The translations under genes were made by a program, and so were the position numbers. From NCBI GenBank assembly GCA_017857245.1, contig JAFMDO010000002.1, forward strand, positions 20,677 through 84,676: a DNA stretch of 64,000 nt, in the 5' to 3' direction. Positions 32,845 through 41,550 of the stretch are shown here, piece after piece. A model generated the notes under the pieces. That model made no database searches and was not told the DNA's origin. It saw nothing but the letters and a program-made list of their open reading frames with translations. Source of the DNA: Pontimonas sp. Its GTDB lineage: Bacteria; Actinomycetota; Actinomycetes; Actinomycetales; Microbacteriaceae. The stretch's first letter is position 1, and each line of letters opens with the position of its first letter.

Positions 32845-35800
32845 ATGACTTCAGCAGTGCCCTTTGAGCGTTGGAACTCCGCTCCCAAACCCTCTGGTTT
32901 GTATAACGCCGCCCACGACCGTGACGCGTGTGGGCTGGCGATGGTGGCGACCCTTCGTGGCACACCTGGGCACGACATTGTCGAAAAAGCCCTGGAAGCA
33001 TTGCGCAACCTCGAACACCGCGGCGCGGTGGGTTCGGATGAAGGAACCGGCGACGGCGCCGGCATCGTCACCCAAATTCCTGACACCTTTTTCCGTGGTG
33101 TGGTGGACTTCGAGTTGCCCGCAAAGGGCCACTTTGCCGTTGGAACAGCGTTCCTCCCGCTAGATCCTGCCGAGCGAGAAAGTGAGAAGCTCGGGATTGA
33201 AGCGATCGTGGCTCACGAGGGACTAGTCACGCTGGGCTGGCGTGACGTCCCTGTCCATCCAGAAATCCTCGGTGACCTCGCCAGAGAGGCCATGCCATAT
33301 TTTGAGCAGGTGTTTCTCGCCGGCCCTGAAGGGCGCAAGCTTTCGGGAATCGAGCTCGATCGAGTTACCTTTCGCGTGAGGAAAAGGTGTGAGCGAGAGC
33401 TTGGGTCCTACTTCCCCTCACTTTCGTGTCGCACCATGGTCTACAAGGGAATGGTCACCACCCTGCAGCTAGGGCCTTTCTATGAGGACCTCAGTCAACC
33501 GGAGTTTCATTCCACTCTGGCTCTCGTGCATTCCCGCTTCTCCACCAACACTTTTCCCTCGTGGCCGCTGGCGCAACCATTCCGGATGATCGCACATAAC
33601 GGTGAAATCAACACGATTCGCGCCAACCGCAACTGGATGAGCGCACGGCAAAACCAGCTGGAATCTTCCCTGTTGGGTGATCTCCAGCCCCTGTTACCCA
33701 TCGTCTCCGAAGGGGGTTCCGACTCTGCCTCGTTTGACGAGGTTGTCGAACTCTTGACGCTGTCGGGGCGTTCTCTTCCGCACGCCATCATGATGATGGT
33801 CCCTGAGGCTTGGGAGAACCAAGCCGATATTGACCCCAAGGTTCGCGACTTTTATGAATACCACTCGATGATGATGGAGCCTTGGGATGGTCCTGCAGCG
33901 CTAGTCTTCACCGACGGTTCGCTGGTTGGGGCGACTCTGGACCGCAATGGGTTGCGTCCCGGTCGCTATGTGATCACCTCCGACGGGCTCATTATCCTGG
34001 CCAGCGAGATTGGCGTGTTGGACGTTGATCCCTCGACCGTCGTGCGCAAAGGCCGCCTGCGACCAGGGGCCATGCTCTTGGCTGACACGGTCGAAGGACG
34101 CCTCATCGAAGACGATGAGCTGAAGCTTCAGCTCGCCCACGAAAAGCCCTGGGGTGAATGGGTTCGAGACAACCGCATCGAGTTTGCGAAATTGCCTGAG
34201 CGCGAGCACATTGTGCACACTCCCAGCTCGATTCGCCGCCGTCAGAGAACCTTCGGCTATACCGAGGAAGAGGTGCGGATCCTTCTGGCACCGATGGGGC
34301 AAAACGCCGCTGAGCCACTGGGAGCAATGGGGTCGGATACCCCCATTGCGGCCATCTCTGATCGACCCAGACTGATTTTTGACTACTTCACCCAGCAGTT
34401 CGCTCAAGTGACAAACCCGCCCCTGGATTCGATTCGGGAAGAAATCGTGACGTCGATGGCCAGCGGCTTGGGCCCCGAGCGGAACCTCCTAGCGGCTACG
34501 CCGGGCCATGCGACGCAGGTGTCGCTCGATTTTCCCGTCATCGACAACGATGAGTTAGCAAAAATTGAGCACCTGCGACTGCCCGATGGCGACCGCGCGT
34601 CCTTCACCCTCAACGGCCTCTACCGCGTGGATGAGGGCGCCCAAGGCCTCAAGCAACGCTTAGACGAACTGTGTGCGGAAGCCGATAGCGCGATTGATCG
34701 CGGGGCCCAATTCCTCGTGCTGAGTGACCGTGATTCCCACCAGGACTTAGCGCCGATTCCGTCGCTGTTGATGTTGTCTGCTGTTCATCACCACCTGATC
34801 CGCGGACATAAGCGCATGCAGGTTGGTCTTGTGGTCCAGTCGGGGGATGTCCGAGAAGTCCACCATGTTGCTCTGCTGATCGGTTTTGGGGCTTCAGCTG
34901 TCAACCCCTATCTCGCGATGGAAACCGTCGAACTTCTGGCAAGAACGGGAGTTATTGAATTGGTCGCGCCAGAAGTCGCGGTGCGAAATGTGATCAAGGC
35001 TCTGGGGAAAGGGGTGTTGAAGATCATGAGCAAGATGGGTATCTCGACGGTGGCTTCATACGCCGGGGCACAAGCCTTCGAGGCCATTGGTCTCAGCCCA
35101 GAGTTGATCGACGCATATTTCAGCGGAACCACCACGGTCATCGGTGGTGTGGGGCTCGAAGTCATTGCCTCTGAGAACGAATCCAGGCACAGGCTGGCCT
35201 ATCCGATTGCATCGGGGACCAACCCCCACGAGGTACTGCCGGTCGGTGGGGAATACCAATGGCGCCGCGAAGGTCCACCACACCTGTTCAACCCTGAAAC
35301 CGTCTTCGCCCTCCAGCACGCCACCCGTTCTAAGAGCTTTGACCTGTTCCGGACTTACACCAAGAGCGTCGATGACCAAGCGGAGCGGTTGATGACGTTG
35401 CGGGGGCTTTTTGCACTGAAGACCGAGGGCCGGGAGCCCATCCCGGTGAGTGAGGTCGAGTCAGTTGGTGCCATCATTTCCCGGTTCACCACCGGGGCAA
35501 TGAGCATGGGAGCGATTTCGCCCGAAATGCACGAAACCTTAGCCGTTGCGATGAACGAAATGGGAGCACGCTCCAATACGGGGGAGGGTGGCGAGTCACC
35601 GGAACGCCTTCGGGATCCGAAACGCCGCAGCAAGATCAAACAGGTCGCCTCGGGCCGCTTCGGTGTGACCAGCTACTACCTGACTATGGCAGAGGACCTG
35701 CAGATCAAGATGGCTCAGGGCGCCAAACCGGGCGAAGGTGGCCAGCTGCCGGCCAATAAGGTGTATCCCTGGATTGCCACACTGCGTCATGGCACCCCCG

Positions 35801-37410
35801 GCGTGGGACTGATTTCACCCCCACCTCACCACGATATTTACTCGATTGAAGACCTCAAACAGCTGATTTTTGACCTCAAACGTGCCAATCCCGTGGCCAG
35901 GGTTCATGTGAAGTTGGTGAGCCAATCGGGTATTGGGGCAGTGGCTACGGGAGTGGCGAAGGCCAAAGCCGATGTGGTGTTGATTTCTGGCCACGATGGT
36001 GGCACCGGAGCGAGCCCCCTGAATTCACTCAAACACGCCGGCACCCCCTGGGAAATCGGTCTGGCGGAGGCCCAACAGACTCTCGTGGCCAACAACCTGA
36101 GGGGTCGAGTGACCCTCCAGGTGGATGGGCAGATGAAGACGGGCCGAGATGTCATCATTGCTGCCTTGTTGGGAGCGGAAGAGTATGGTTTCGCCACGGC
36201 CCCGATGGTGGTGAGCGGCTGCATTTTGATGCGCGTGTGCCACCTGGACACCTGTCCGGTAGGCGTGGCCACTCAGAACCCAGAATTGCGCAAGCGCTTT
36301 AGTGGAACACCAGAATTTGTGAAGACCTTCTTCGAGTTCCTTGCCGAGGAAGTGCGGGAATACCTGTCCCAACTGGGTTTCCGGTCCTTGGAGGAGGCGA
36401 TCGGCCAGGTCGGGCTCTTGGATGTTGACCGCGCGATCCACCATTGGAAAGCTGACGGGTTGGATTTCACTCCCATCCTCTCAGACCGCCACCTCGCCTC
36501 AGGTGCTGCGTTGGCGAAGGCGGAGGGTCAAGACCACGAGTTGGAGAAACACTTCGACCAGCAGCTCCTCGAGCTATCGCAACCTGCGCTCACCTCGGGG
36601 ACGCCGGTCACGATTAAGCTCCCGATTCGTAACACCGAACGCGCTGTTGGCACCCTCCTCGGGCACCACGTCACGGTGCGACACGGTGAAAATGGGCTTC
36701 CTGCCGACACCATTGGGGTTGAGCTGGAGGGGGCTGCCGGTCAATCTCTGGGAGCATTCTTGCCCGGCGGTATCTCGCTGCGACTCACCGGGGACGCCAA
36801 CGACTACGTCGGCAAAGGGCTTTCCGGTGGCTCAATCGTGTTGCGCCCTCAGGTGGGCTCCATGTTTGCGCCCGAGCGCAACGTGATTGCGGGGAACGTC
36901 ATTGGATATGGTGCGACCTCTGGCACCATGTTCCTCTCCGGTGTCGTGGGGGAGCGTTTTCTGGTCAGGAACTCTGGCGCAACCGCTGTCGTTGAGGGGG
37001 TGGGGGACCACGCCCTGGAATATATGACCGGTGGCCTAGCCTTGATTTTGGGGGACACAGGCCGCAACTTGGGTGCCGGGATGTCCGGTGGGAGTGCGTA
37101 TATTCGAAACCTGCGCACGGAGCGTTTGAATAAGGAAGCCATGGTCGCGGGAGAGCTCGAAGTGAGCGGGCTTGGCAGTGCAGACGCCGAGATTGTGCTG
37201 GACCTGCTGGAGAAGCATTGGGAGCTGACAGGTTCGCCCTTGGCGCGAGTGTTGCTCGATGACCCAGAGGCAACCCTGGCGTCCATCCAGAAAGTAACCC
37301 CCCGGGATTTTCAAGCGGTTCTTCGCACCCGTGCTCAAGCCAACGAGGAAGGCCTCGATCTTGACGGGGATGTCGTGTGGAGCAGGATATTGGAGGTGAC
37401 TGGTGGCTGA
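32845..37410 (+). CDS. gltB: Glutamate synthase (NADPH) large subunit
   Basis: Ntn-type N-terminal Cys (DACGLAMVATLRG), SRFSTNTFPSWPLAQPFR, FMN/Fe-S region GCILMRVCHLDTCPVGVATQ, C-terminal GXGXG repeats. Confidence 0.98.
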   Translation: MTSAVPFERWNSAPKPSGLYNAAHDRDACGLAMVATLRGTPGHDIVEKALEALRNLEHRGAVGSDEGTGDGAGIVTQIPDTFFRGVVDFELPAKGHFAVGTAFLPLDPAERESEKLGIEAIVAHEGLVTLGWRDVPVHPEILGDLAREAMPYFEQVFLAGPEGRKLSGIELDRVTFRVRKRCERELGSYFPSLSCRTMVYKGMVTTLQLGPFYEDLSQPEFHSTLALVHSRFSTNTFPSWPLAQPFRMIAHNGEINTIRANRNWMSARQNQLESSLLGDLQPLLPIVSEGGSDSASFDEVVELLTLSGRSLPHAIMMMVPEAWENQADIDPKVRDFYEYHSMMMEPWDGPAALVFTDGSLVGATLDRNGLRPGRYVITSDGLIILASEIGVLDVDPSTVVRKGRLRPGAMLLADTVEGRLIEDDELKLQLAHEKPWGEWVRDNRIEFAKLPEREHIVHTPSSIRRRQRTFGYTEEEVRILLAPMGQNAAEPLGAMGSDTPIAAISDRPRLIFDYFTQQFAQVTNPPLDSIREEIVTSMASGLGPERNLLAATPGHATQVSLDFPVIDNDELAKIEHLRLPDGDRASFTLNGLYRVDEGAQGLKQRLDELCAEADSAIDRGAQFLVLSDRDSHQDLAPIPSLLMLSAVHHHLIRGHKRMQVGLVVQSGDVREVHHVALLIGFGASAVNPYLAMETVELLARTGVIELVAPEVAVRNVIKALGKGVLKIMSKMGISTVASYAGAQAFEAIGLSPELIDAYFSGTTTVIGGVGLEVIASENESRHRLAYPIASGTNPHEVLPVGGEYQWRREGPPHLFNPETVFALQHATRSKSFDLFRTYTKSVDDQAERLMTLRGLFALKTEGREPIPVSEVESVGAIISRFTTGAMSMGAISPEMHETLAVAMNEMGARSNTGEGGESPERLRDPKRRSKIKQVASGRFGVTSYYLTMAEDLQIKMAQGAKPGEGGQLPANKVYPWIATLRHGTPGVGLISPPPHHDIYSIEDLKQLIFDLKRANPVARVHVKLVSQSGIGAVATGVAKAKADVVLISGHDGGTGASPLNSLKHAGTPWEIGLAEAQQTLVANNLRGRVTLQVDGQMKTGRDVIIAALLGAEEYGFATAPMVVSGCILMRVCHLDTCPVGVATQNPELRKRFSGTPEFVKTFFEFLAEEVREYLSQLGFRSLEEAIGQVGLLDVDRAIHHWKADGLDFTPILSDRHLASGAALAKAEGQDHELEKHFDQQLLELSQPALTSGTPVTIKLPIRNTERAVGTLLGHHVTVRHGENGLPADTIGVELEGAAGQSLGAFLPGGISLRLTGDANDYVGKGLSGGSIVLRPQVGSMFAPERNVIAGNVIGYGATSGTMFLSGVVGERFLVRNSGATAVVEGVGDHALEYMTGGLALILGDTGRNLGAGMSGGSAYIRNLRTERLNKEAMVAGELEVSGLGSADAEIVLDLLEKHWELTGSPLARVLLDDPEATLASIQKVTPRDFQAVLRTRAQANEEGLDLDGDVVWSRILEVTGG

Positions 37411-38860
37411 TCCCCGTGGTTTCATGAAATACACCGAGCGGGAGCTTCCCCCTCGCCGTCCGGTCGAAGTCCGCATTGGGGACTGGCGTGAAGTGTATGG
37501 GGCGGGTGACCCGGCGGCCCTCACTCGCCAGGCCAGTAGGTGCATGGACTGTGGTGTGCCTTTCTGCCATGGGGGGTGCCCGCTGGGGAACCTGATCCCG
37601 GAGTGGAATGACCTCGTTCGTCGGGGCGACGGAAAAGCTGCCATCGAACGGCTCCACGAGACGAATAACTTCCCGGAATTCACGGGTCGGCTGTGTCCGG
37701 CCCCCTGCGAATCTTCCTGTGTGTTGAGCATCAACCAACCTGCGGTAACCATCAAAAACATCGAAGTGTCGATTATTGACCAAGCCTGGGCAAATGGGTG
37801 GGTTCAACCCGTCCCGCCGGATCGTCTCAGCGGGAAGACGGTCGCCATCGTGGGAAGCGGACCAGCAGGTCTGGCCGCCGCTCAACAGCTCACCAGGGTC
37901 GGGCACACTGTCGCGGTCTTTGAGCGTGACGACCGAATTGGTGGTCTGCTTCGCTATGGAATCCCCGACTTCAAGATGGAAAAGCACCACGTGGACCAAC
38001 GGCTCGCCCAAATGCAGGCTGAGGGGACGCGGTTCCGGGCTGGCGTGGAGATCGGGCGGGACATCACGTGGGAAGACCTGTCTGAGCGATACGACGCTGT
38101 CGTGGTGGCTACCGGTGCGAACGTGCCGCGGGAACTAGATATTCCTGGGCGCGATTTGCTTGGGGTGCATCACGCCATGGACTACCTGACGCCGGCCAAC
38201 CACGTGCAGGCTGGCGACTCCGTGACCGCTCCGCTGACAGCCGAAGGCAAGCACGTCGTCATTCTTGGAGGTGGTGATACCGGAGCCGATTGTTTGGGCA
38301 CCTCCCACCGCCAGTTAGCGCTCTCCAGCACCATGCTGGCCATCGGGAAGAAACCCTCCACCGAGCGCACCGAGGATGCTCCCTGGCCACTGGACCCGGT
38401 GTTGTTCGAGGTTCAGAGCGCTCACGAAGAGGGAGGCAGCCGCGAATTCCTCGCCTCTACCGTCGAATTCCTGGGCAACGATGCGGGTGAAGTTCGCGCT
38501 GTTGTTGTCGCTGAGACCGAATATCGTGATGGCGGCCGGCATCCCAAACCCGGCACCGAACAGGAAATTCCTGCGGACCTGGTGTTGTTGGCCTTGGGCT
38601 ACCGGGGTGCTGAGCACCAAACCCTTACCGACCAGCTGGGGCTGGGTGTGGATAGCCTGGGAAACCTCGACCGCGCCAAGGACTATGCCACAGAGAAACC
38701 CGGGGTTTTCGTCGCGGGTGATGCTGGACGCGGAGCTTCCCTCATCGTATGGGCCATCGCCGAGGGTCGCGCCGTCGCGTCGCAGGTGGATGAGTTTTTG
38801 GAAGGCGATACGCTTTTACCCGCACCCGTGAGCGCTTTCGACCGTCCGCTTCACGCCTAG
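37403..38860 (+). CDS. gltD: Glutamate synthase small subunit
   Basis: CMDCGVPFCHGGCPLGNLIPEWNDLV, CPAPCESSC, VGSGPAGLAAAQQL. Confidence 0.97.
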   Translation: MADPRGFMKYTERELPPRRPVEVRIGDWREVYGAGDPAALTRQASRCMDCGVPFCHGGCPLGNLIPEWNDLVRRGDGKAAIERLHETNNFPEFTGRLCPAPCESSCVLSINQPAVTIKNIEVSIIDQAWANGWVQPVPPDRLSGKTVAIVGSGPAGLAAAQQLTRVGHTVAVFERDDRIGGLLRYGIPDFKMEKHHVDQRLAQMQAEGTRFRAGVEIGRDITWEDLSERYDAVVVATGANVPRELDIPGRDLLGVHHAMDYLTPANHVQAGDSVTAPLTAEGKHVVILGGGDTGADCLGTSHRQLALSSTMLAIGKKPSTERTEDAPWPLDPVLFEVQSAHEEGGSREFLASTVEFLGNDAGEVRAVVVAETEYRDGGRHPKPGTEQEIPADLVLLALGYRGAEHQTLTDQLGLGVDSLGNLDRAKDYATEKPGVFVAGDAGRGASLIVWAIAEGRAVASQVDEFLEGDTLLPAPVSAFDRPLHA

Positions 38861-38873
38861 ACAAAAGGAATCC

Positions 38874-40322
38874 ATGAGACGCGCCAAAATCGTTGCAACG
38901 CTCGGCCCCGCAACAGCCAGCTATGACAACATCAGATCACTCCTGGATGCTGGTGCCGATGTACTTCGCATGAACCTTTCCCACGGATCCCACGACGTTC
39001 ACGAAGAGATCTATGCCAACGTTCGGCGGGCCGCGGAAGATGCCAACAAGCCCGTCGGCGTCCTCGTCGACCTGCAGGGACCAAAAATCCGGTTGGAAAA
39101 ATTTGCTGACGGTCCGCACGAGCTCAGTGATGGCGACACCTTTACCATCACCACTCGGGACGTCGAGGGCACCAAAGAGCTGGTTGGAACGACCTATAAG
39201 GGCTTGCCAGGTGACGTCGAAGCCGGTGACACCCTGCTGATTGATGACGGCAAGATCCGCTTGGAAGCGGTTAGCGTGGGGGCCGAGGACGTTGTCACGA
39301 AGGTGATTGTGGGGGGGATGGTTTCCAACAACAAGGGCATCAACCTTCCCGGCGTCGCAGTGTCCGCTCCTGCGCTCTCCGAAAAAGACGAGGATGACCT
39401 GCGGTGGGGCTTGGCCCTGGGCTGTGACTTCATTGCTTTGAGCTTTGTGCGTAACGCTTCCGATGCCATCAGGGTCCGCGAGATAATGCGGGAAGAGGGT
39501 CGCACCTGCCCGATTATCGCCAAAATTGAGAAGCCTCAAGCTGTCGAAGCTCTCGAAGAAATTATTGACGCCTTCGATGCGATCATGGTTGCGCGGGGTG
39601 ACCTGGGTGTTGAACTACCGCCGGAAACGGTGCCGATTGTCCAGAAGAAAGCGATTGAGCTGTGCCGCAGGATGGCCAAGCCGGTGATCGTTGCAACACA
39701 GATGCTCGAATCGATGATTGATTCCCCCGTGCCAACCCGAGCTGAAACTTCTGATGTAGCAAATGCTGTGCTTGACGGGGCCGACGCGGTGATGTTAAGC
39801 GGTGAAACTAGTGTGGGACAATTTCCCTCCATCACAGTGGCCACCATGGCGCGGATCCTCGAGTCCTCCGAAACTCACGGTCTCGACCGCATCCCACCCC
39901 TGGGCTCGAAGCCCCGGACTCAGGGCGGCGCGATCACCCTTGCTGCCGCTGAGGTTGCCGAATTTGTGGAGGCGAAGTTCCTGTGCGTCTTTACCGAGTC
40001 GGGTGACTCTGCCAGAAGAATGTCGAGGCTTCGCTCACGCATCCCGATGCTCGCCTTCAGCCCCTCCGAAGAAATACGTCGCAAGCTCTCGCTGGTGTGG
40101 GGGATTGACTCCTTTGCAGTGGCCCGGGTTACCCACACCGACGCAATGTATCCCCAGGTGGATCAGACCCTGTTAGAAAACAAGCTCGCCGCTGTGGGCG
40201 ACAAAATTGTGGTCATCTCCGGTTCCCCTCCGGGAACTCCCGGATCCACCAACGATTTGCGCGTGCACGTCGTGGGAGATGCCGAACAGGGCGCCGCTCC
40301 TGCATGGCAAGAACCTGCTTAG
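38874..40322 (+). CDS. pyk: Pyruvate kinase
   Basis: RRAKIVATLGPAT, RMNLSHGSH, IIAKIEKPQAVEALEEI, MVARGDLGVELP, DAVMLSGETSVG. Confidence 0.97.
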   Translation: MRRAKIVATLGPATASYDNIRSLLDAGADVLRMNLSHGSHDVHEEIYANVRRAAEDANKPVGVLVDLQGPKIRLEKFADGPHELSDGDTFTITTRDVEGTKELVGTTYKGLPGDVEAGDTLLIDDGKIRLEAVSVGAEDVVTKVIVGGMVSNNKGINLPGVAVSAPALSEKDEDDLRWGLALGCDFIALSFVRNASDAIRVREIMREEGRTCPIIAKIEKPQAVEALEEIIDAFDAIMVARGDLGVELPPETVPIVQKKAIELCRRMAKPVIVATQMLESMIDSPVPTRAETSDVANAVLDGADAVMLSGETSVGQFPSITVATMARILESSETHGLDRIPPLGSKPRTQGGAITLAAAEVAEFVEAKFLCVFTESGDSARRMSRLRSRIPMLAFSPSEEIRRKLSLVWGIDSFAVARVTHTDAMYPQVDQTLLENKLAAVGDKIVVISGSPPGTPGSTNDLRVHVVGDAEQGAAPAWQEPA

Positions 40323-40327
40323 ACAAT

Positions 40328-40413
40328 TGGTGCCGGATGTGGGATTTGAACCCACACGCCCTTTCGGACAAAGCATTTTGAGTGCTCCGCGTCTGCCATT
40401 CCGCCAATCCGGC
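40328..40413 (-). tRNA. tRNA-Leu(CAA), CCA encoded
   Basis: Reverse complement GCCGGATTGGCGGAATGGCAGACGCGGAGCACTCAAAATGCTTTGTCCGAAAGGGCGTGTGGGTTCAAATCCCACATCCGGCACCA folds as class II tRNA; anticodon loop CTCAAAA. Confidence 0.95.
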
Positions 40414-40417
40414 CAGT

Positions 40418-40431
40418 CGCACCAAGGTGCG
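40418..40431. repeat. Inverted repeat CGCACC-AA-GGTGCG between tRNA-Leu and ANTAR regulator
   Basis: Perfect 6-bp arms, 2-nt spacer, 4 nt upstream of the tRNA 5' end. Confidence 0.6.
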
Positions 40432-40447
40432 CTACTAGACCATACCC

Positions 40448-40453
40448 TAGGCT
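40448..40453 (+). promoter_or_regulatory. -10-like TAGGCT, 6 nt before GTG start of ANTAR regulator (leaderless candidate)
   Basis: TAGGCT-tgcagg-GTG. Confidence 0.5.
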
Positions 40454-40459
40454 TGCAGG

Positions 40460-41080
40460 GTGAGTGAAAACGAGAGCCCAGGCCCCCCCAAACGGCGTGT
40501 TGTGGTGGCCGAAGACGAGTCGTTGATTCGTATCGACATTGTCGAAACACTGCAGGACAACGGATTCGAGGTGGTTGCCGAAGCCGCAGACGGTGAAAAA
40601 GCTGTCGCGCTGGTGGAAGAGTTGAAACCAGACCTGGTGGTGATGGACGTGAAAATGCCGCTCCTCGATGGGATTTCTGCTGCGGAGATTATCAATCGTA
40701 AGAAATTGGCGCCCGTCGTCCTCCTGACTGCCTTTTCCCAGCGAGAACTTGTGGAGCGCGCGGCCGAAGCCGGGGCGCTCGCCTACGTGGTTAAACCCTT
40801 CGGGCCTAACGATCTCATCCCGGCGATCGAAGTCGCTCTTTCGCGCTACCAGCAGATTGAAGCTCTCGAGGAAGAAGTGAGCGACCTGGCCGAAAGGCTC
40901 GAGACGAGAAAAATCCTGGACCGCGCCAAAGGCATTCTTAACAACACGATGGGTTTGCCCGAACCGGAAGCCTTCCGCTGGATTCAGAAAGCTTCGATGG
41001 ACCGCCGGCTAACAATGCGCGAGGTGGCGGAGACGGTGATCGGGCAACTGGCGGATAAATCCGACAACCCTGACATTTAG
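40460..41080 (+). CDS. Response regulator with C-terminal ANTAR RNA-binding domain (PdtaR/Rv1626-like)
   Basis: Receiver VVVAEDESLIRIDIVETL...VVMDVKMPLLDGI...VVKPF; ANTAR LETRKILDRAKGILNNTMGLPEPEAFRWIQKASMDRRLTMREVAETV. Confidence 0.93.
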   Translation: MSENESPGPPKRRVVVAEDESLIRIDIVETLQDNGFEVVAEAADGEKAVALVEELKPDLVVMDVKMPLLDGISAAEIINRKKLAPVVLLTAFSQRELVERAAEAGALAYVVKPFGPNDLIPAIEVALSRYQQIEALEEEVSDLAERLETRKILDRAKGILNNTMGLPEPEAFRWIQKASMDRRLTMREVAETVIGQLADKSDNPDI

Positions 41081-41508
41081 ACCCGCTGATCCTTCAGGAA
41101 GTTCGTCATTCGGACCGTCGAAAGCCGGCTGCCAGCTTCGTCGCGGACGGTGATTTGGTGAGTGGCGAGGCTTCGACCGAGCGAAAGTGCTTCGCAGGTC
41201 GCGGTGACGAGGCCCTCAGTGGCGGCCTTGGAGTGGGTCGCATTGATTTCGATTCCCACCGCAATCCGACCAGGTCCTGCGTGAATGGCGGAGGACATCG
41301 AACCGAGAGATTCGGCTAAGACCACGTGGGCGCCGCCGTGGAGGAGGCCGATCACTTGGCGATTGCCCTCCACCGGCATCGTCGCTACGGACCGCTCTGC
41401 TCCGAGTTCCAGAAACTCAATGCCCATCTTCTTGGCTAGTTGGCCCCCACCGGTCTCGATAAGTCGGGCCACCAGCTCGGGGTCCATATTCGGAGGGAAG
41501 AGAGACAT
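41077..41508 (-). CDS. PaaI-family hotdog-fold thioesterase
   Basis: GIEFLELGAERSVATMPVEGNRQVIGLLHGGAHVVLAESLGSMSS; ATG 41508 with SD AGGAG; adjacent to polA as in other actinobacteria. Confidence 0.88.
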   Translation of the reverse strand: MSLFPPNMDPELVARLIETGGGQLAKKMGIEFLELGAERSVATMPVEGNRQVIGLLHGGAHVVLAESLGSMSSAIHAGPGRIAVGIEINATHSKAATEGLVTATCEALSLGRSLATHQITVRDEAGSRLSTVRMTNFLKDQRV

Positions 41509-41538
41509 CGAGGCTCCTAGGCGTTTCGGCCAGCCCGA

Positions 41539-41544
41539 TAGGCT
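41539..41544 (+). promoter_or_regulatory. -10-like TAGGCT, 6 nt before GTG start of polA (leaderless candidate)
   Basis: TAGGCT-gagcct-GTG. Confidence 0.5.
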
Positions 41545-41550
41545 GAGCCT

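Noticed and set aside
36965-38011. 348-aa minus-strand ORF opposite gltB/gltD
   Set aside because: Antisense to conserved gltB/gltD coding sequence; translation has no recognisable motifs.
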